From positions 18,538,349 to 18,602,348 of the forward strand of contig NC_064551.1 of NCBI RefSeq assembly GCF_023856365.1: a stretch of DNA of 64,000 bases, written 5' to 3'. Below the pieces are notes generated by a model that was not told where the DNA came from, searched no databases, and was given only the letters and a program-made list of their open reading frames with translations. Shown here piece after piece: positions 59,650 through 64,000 of this stretch (positions are counted from its first letter, which is position 1; each line of letters starts with the position of its first letter). Source of the stretch: Brienomyrus brachyistius. Taxonomy: Eukaryota > Chordata > Actinopteri > Osteoglossiformes > Mormyridae. Made by a program: the position numbers and the translations under genes.

Positions 59650-59654
59650 GTAAC
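59650..59654. repeat. right target-site duplication GTAAC
   Basis: Matches 56081-56085 exactly. Confidence 0.9.
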
Positions 59655-59766
59655 CCAGCCAGTAGTAAAAGCACTATTTAAATGAGGAGGGATACCTGAT
59701 CTTAGAACAAAGAGGAAGCCCACTTGTGCTTGGTCAGTGCAGTATTCTTCCACAGTTCCTTGCGGG

Positions 59767-59798
59767 CATTATATGATTATATGATTATATGATTATAT
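59767..59798 (+). repeat. (ATATGATT)n microsatellite
   Basis: Three to four copies of an 8-bp unit. Confidence 0.9.
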
Positions 59799-60784
59799 GT
59801 CACACTTTTGTTATTAAAGTCTTAGCCAATGGAGAGCATCATTGCAATGCTAATTAAAATGTTAAATGTAATGTTTTATTTGTTTTGTTTTAGATTTTTA
59901 ATTTAATATGGTATTTTTATGACTGCTTCGAATAATATTGATATAATTACAACAATGACAATGATTGTTTCAAGACAAAAGACTGTAAATGACTGTTTTG
60001 CAAGTGCCATCCAAATGTCACGCTATTTTGAATGTAAACCAGGGTATGGTTTTGCTTTAGAGTTCTATAAGATTTCATGAAGAAAAGCAGAAGGTGGTAA
60101 TAGCTTGGCCCTGCAGCCCTGTCCAGGATTACTGGTGTCTTCAGTGACTCTGGAGACTCCTTGGTGTCGATCACCCAGGGTCACTGACATAGCCTGACTG
60201 TGCAGACTCTTCTGTACTGACCACCGTGGCTCACTGACATAACCTGACTCGGTAGACACCATAGTGTAGACCACCAGAGCTCACTGAAAAACCTGGCCAA
60301 TGTTACATTTCCCACTCAACCTGTACTGCAGGAGTCGGACTCAGCAGAATGGATGGTGGTCTGAGGTTGTATGTTGATTGGTAAATGATGAAAGAGATCA
60401 TGGTTAATAACCACCATCCCCACCAACTGATGCCACAGCAATTGAACAGATTCAAAATGGAAATGACTGCAATAAGCATGACCTTTGTGGTGCCTACAAT
60501 TTTATTTAGATGGGAGGGGCAGTAGATGGCTATTCTAATGATGAGTGGATATTATGAGTATCTAGTCATGCCATTCGGGTTAGCCAATGTTCCCATGGCG
60601 TTTCAACCCTTTGTTGATGAAGTCCTTTGGAATTTGCTTCACTAATTTGTCATTGTGCACCTGCATGTCATACCTGTATATTCCTTGGGTTTGACTATAC
60701 ATATCCAACATGTTAGGCATGTATTTATATGTCTCACACAAATATGCAATTGAGAGTGATGACTGCGGTCTGAGCGCAGGTTCA
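59799..60784. other. non-coding tract, nothing recognised
   Basis: No gene or named repeat seen. A short imperfect repeat of GGTCACTGACATA-type units lies at 60130-60290. Confidence 0.35.
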
Positions 60785-60935
60785 ATGAATTATCCAGCAG
60801 CCCTCGAACATTTTGGAGGGCCTTGCTCAACAGCCCAACAGACATATGACAATTGTGTCAAGCATGGGATTCGAACCAGCAGCCTTCTGATCACAGGCAC
60901 TGAGGACAAATCCACTGAACTATACACTGCCCAAG
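60785..60935 (-). mobile_element. tRNA-derived SINE
   Basis: The minus strand reads GCAGTGTATAGTTCAGTGGA (A box), then GTGATCAGAAGGCTGCTGGT with TTCGAATCCC (B box), and a body with the complement of CAGCAGCCCTCGAACATTTT. Of the tRNA-headed SINEs here it has the best preserved promoter boxes. Confidence 0.7.
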
Positions 60936-61985
60936 GGAAAATATGTTCCATGTATCATCACTTTCAGTTCTAAAGAATATCCTGTCCTGATGGAACACAG
61001 GAATGTCCAAGTAAGTGGAGCGACCACAACTAACCTCTGTCAAGGAGCTATGGCAGTTACCGGGGTTTTTTGGTCCTTCATCAGGAACCTCCAACCAGGG
61101 CCAGCTTCGTTTTCAGGGGCCCTAAGTGACTGGTTATTCTCCCTATAGCCAGAGCCCGTCCTGCATTCTGAATTTCAGTGGGAAAGCGCCTAATGATACC
61201 ACCATGTCCAGATTCTGGAGATCAATCCGCACATTTCCTTGTTTCCTCAACTCACCACAATTTGCTCCATCTGTACTCAGGGTCTCCAGCACCAACAAGC
61301 CCAACACTGCTCGACCATCAGATCTAATATACAGTACAAAGCTCATCTTAACAGTCTTTGGTTTGGAAAACTTGTGATCAGCTGTTGTTTTTGATACTGT
61401 GTTTATATTCCAAGAATTGAAGTTTGCAGCAAAAATACCCCCCATATCATTCTCTATTTTTAGTAGCTGTTGACTCATGGTGGAATTGAAGGTTTGAAGG
61501 TTTGTTCATAGAGCTGCCCATTCCTGAAACACAGAATCCGGACTGTACCTGCTAATCAGTGTTTGATGTTCATCTAAATCGAGCCCTCAAGCCGTTCTGA
61601 GTCTGATTCTCTTATGCAAGGCCTTGCCCTCACATGTTCATGCATTTATACTCCTCTAGCACTTTCACATTTCCTCAGGTTCCTACGGAAGGTTCCAGTC
61701 ATAACCTTCAGGTCCCCAGATGCCAACCGCATTGCTTGACCCCCCAATCACAGCCACTAATGCTGTCATCCTGGGTTGAACTGGCCATCTGGCATACCGG
61801 GCATGGATTTATGGGTCGGCAGAATTTTCATGGGGAACAACCCTCCCCCCCCCCCAGTCAGCAAAATGTATCGCTGGGTAAGAGTTATTACGGGGACTTC
61901 CCTTCCCCCCCCAACACCGTTGGCAAGATTTCCCATAAAGCCACGGAGGACCCCAAAGTTCTGCCAGCAGCTTGAGCTCAGTCAG
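60936..61985. other. non-coding tract, nothing certain
   Basis: Overlapping frames near 61130-61480 have no recognised family. No RNA gene seen. Confidence 0.35.
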
Positions 61986-61989
61986 CTCT

Positions 61990-62459
61990 CTACTAGGGGT
62001 CAGACCAAGAGTATCTGGAGGAGAAACAGAAAGTGGCCACACAAGGTTCAAGTGGCAGATATAAAATTATTAAAAGGAGCAGTAGGACGCTCTCACACTC
62101 CTTCACACTCCTTCACACTCCTACCATAAGACAGACGCTACAGGAGCATGAAATCAAGGACCACAAGACCACAAAACAGTTACTACCCATAGGCCATCAG
62201 GCTTGTGAATAACTAATCTATCTCCAAAGACCAGGCACATAGGATTGCCTGCTATCTACCTCTTCCCCTTATCCACTCCTGCAGAATCTGTATTATGTTT
62301 ACTGTTAGAATTGTAATTTCACTTATTGTCTCACTGTATGCACCTTAATTTGTACTTGCGATCTGTGTTTCGTATTTAATTTGCGTTTTCCAGAGATTTG
62401 CATTGCATAGTGGATTTACTGTCCATATGACAAATAAACTCTGGAATCTCTTGAATCTA
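61990..62459 (+). mobile_element. non-LTR retrotransposon 3' end (Rex1/L2-like)
   Basis: CAGACGCTACAGGAGCATGA and ATAGGCCATCAGGCTTGTGA followed by a T-rich UTR and GACAAATAAACTCTGGAATC TCTTGAATCT are the familiar 3' terminal pattern of fish LINEs. The open frame is decayed. The left limit is approximate. Confidence 0.55.
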
Positions 62460-62621
62460 TGTTTATCGTAGGACTTTCAATATACATTTTGCCCAGTAAA
62501 CTTTAAAGAATTAAACGTATAATAAAGAAATAAAGATTTGTCTGTTTTGTATTCTGTGATGTCTTACAAACTGAGAACATTCTCATGCTATCGTGCTATC
62601 TTGATGACCAGTCAGTCAGTC

Positions 62622-62860
62622 ATCCATCCATCCATCCATCCATCCATCCATCCATCCATCCATCCATCCATCCATCCATCGTTTTTCAATACCTGCTTGT
62701 CTTATACTGGGTTGCATGAGTCCAGAGCCCATCCCAGAAGCTATGGACACAAGGCAGGGCATAATCCAGGATGGGACGTCAATCCATCAGCAGATACACA
62801 CCACACATCCACAGCCAGACCCAACAGTCATCAGTCAGTTAAATATAATGATGAGGATCT
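62622..62860 (-). mobile_element. (CCAT)n tail and degraded DANA/mermaid-like SINE
   Basis: A long (CCAT)n run (62622-62680) is followed by CTGCTTGTCTTATACTGGGT, CAGAGCCCATCCCAGAAGCT and CAGGATGGGACGTCAATCCA. This parallels the 3' half of the SINEs at 29961 and 31530 on the minus strand, with many differences. It is an old copy whose 5' head is lost. Confidence 0.65.
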
Positions 62861-64000
62861 AATGCCAAAACATTTGTGTTACCCACAGGGTGGATCTATA
62901 ATATAATAAAAAGAACACAAGCCATTTGACCTACTATCAAATATCAGACCTAATATTTGTTATTTCAAAAGAAATAAATATATATATGTTTATCTTAATG
63001 CCCAGTGATGGAGGTAACTTGACCACTGGAGGGGGCTGTGACTTCATCATTGTCTGTTACACTGACAATAACCTATGTCACAAACAGAGGGATAAACACT
63101 GGGATGATCTGTCCCTCTAGTATCACTGTAATCCCCCATTCATCTACTTTGGCTAAACCTCAGGATTCCACCAATCCCAACCCTACTGGGTCGACCACAC
63201 AGCGTCCAAGGCTGATTCACGTTCGTGCAGGGAGTGTGCTCAGGGAAGGGCTGAACTGCTCATTCTCTTCTGATAAGACCTTTCCGGCACGAAACTCCCC
63301 TCCCTGCAGCCCCATTCAAGCCCATTTCCATGCAAAAACAATTCTGACTCCCCCCCGTTTGTATAGTGGGGGCGGTGGGCATCCAGCTTGTCTCTGTCTT
63401 CACGGGAAAATCAGCGGAATCCTTCATGAAGAAATGGCAGGCGTGTGAAAGTGCAAAACAGTTGTTGGCCTCATGTAGCATAATGAACATTGTCCTCGTG
63501 TCCCCAAATGATTATTTGGCATTTTTTTTTCTGCAAAGAAACGCTGAGTAGATTTGGCTCTGCTATATATGCTGACAATAGCCTGTCATTAAGGCCTGAC
63601 GGAAAGGAAGAAATGAGAAGATTCGTGAGTTTACCCTCGGAACGCCCACGCAAATATACATGTGCAAATATAGACATAAATACATGTCTGTATATTTAGC
63701 AGGAGTCCATTTGCCTGTTTGAAATGGTGACAGCTTTTGTGTCGCTGGGGAGGTGGCTCATGGATGAAGGCTGTAGCGGACGATGGAGGTATCACTGACA
63801 AAATCCGTGCCGGACCTGCTGCGGCTCCTGGGCCTACGTAAGGTGGGTTCGCTGCCTTCTTGCCACCCCGGCTGCTTTGACGTGTCTTCATGTCCTGCTG
63901 TGAGGCCCCGGGCTCTTTCCTGGAAGCCTTCAGCATGGGTGTAATTTGGCCTCACGCTGCAGAGGGTACATTAGGTCATAGAGAGACTGGCTTGGGCCAA
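62861..64000. other. non-coding tract, nothing certain
   Basis: Overlapping frames at 63038-63448 (plus) and 63631-63955 (minus) have no recognised family. No repeat named. Confidence 0.35.

Noticed and set aside
59767..59798. Repeated GATTAT here as a relic of the palindrome's insertion preference
   Set aside because: It is just the unit of a local 8-bp microsatellite; no terminal repeat is nearby.

Overview
The window is vertebrate nuclear DNA, almost certainly from a ray-finned fish. Two ordinary multi-exon genes are recognisable. The rest is rich in fish-type repeats: tRNA-derived SINEs, a DANA/mermaid-like SINE with an (ATGG)n tail, a CR1/L2-like LINE, microsatellites and minisatellites. 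I cannot fix the order or species. There is no bacterial-style gene organisation.

Layout. 1-6.5 kb: non-coding with SINE and LINE scraps. 6,532-21,143 (minus): tgfb2, all seven coding exons, encoding a 408-residue TGF-beta 2 precursor. Its last intron is almost entirely one minisatellite of 21- and 27-bp units. Its first intron carries a 37-bp and a 33-bp minisatellite. 21-24.5 kb: tgfb2 upstream flank. 24,534-41,508: one giant near-palindrome (about 17 kb) with terminal inverted repeats and a perfect 6-bp direct duplication, GATTAT, on both sides. 42,764-46,040 (plus): naga, lysosomal alpha-N-acetylgalactosaminidase, eight coding exons, 427 residues. 46-56 kb: non-coding with SINE scraps. 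56,086-59,649 (minus sense): a young non-autonomous LTR retrotransposon with two apparently identical 286-bp LTRs and a 5-bp target duplication. 59.6-64 kb: non-coding with LINE and SINE remnants.

The exceptional object is the 17-kb palindrome. Each arm carries the same cargo: a decayed integrase-like transposase fragment, the last three exons and introns of the T-box gene Brachyury (tbxt), SINEs, and unassigned segments. The two arms meet at a cascade of alternating inverted modules that contain CTCF-like motifs. Because the target duplication brackets the whole palindrome, I infer that it moved, or was formed, as a transposon that had captured a piece of a developmental gene as genomic DNA with introns. 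Defects shared by both tbxt copies (a nonsense codon and a lost splice donor) predate the arm duplication. A LINE insertion and several deletions found in only one arm came later.

The two intact genes look independent of each other and of the mobile DNA. tgfb2 encodes a secreted signalling ligand and naga a lysosomal hydrolase. Exon limits were set by hand from GT/AG sites, reading phase and recalled family sequence. No alignment or search was run.
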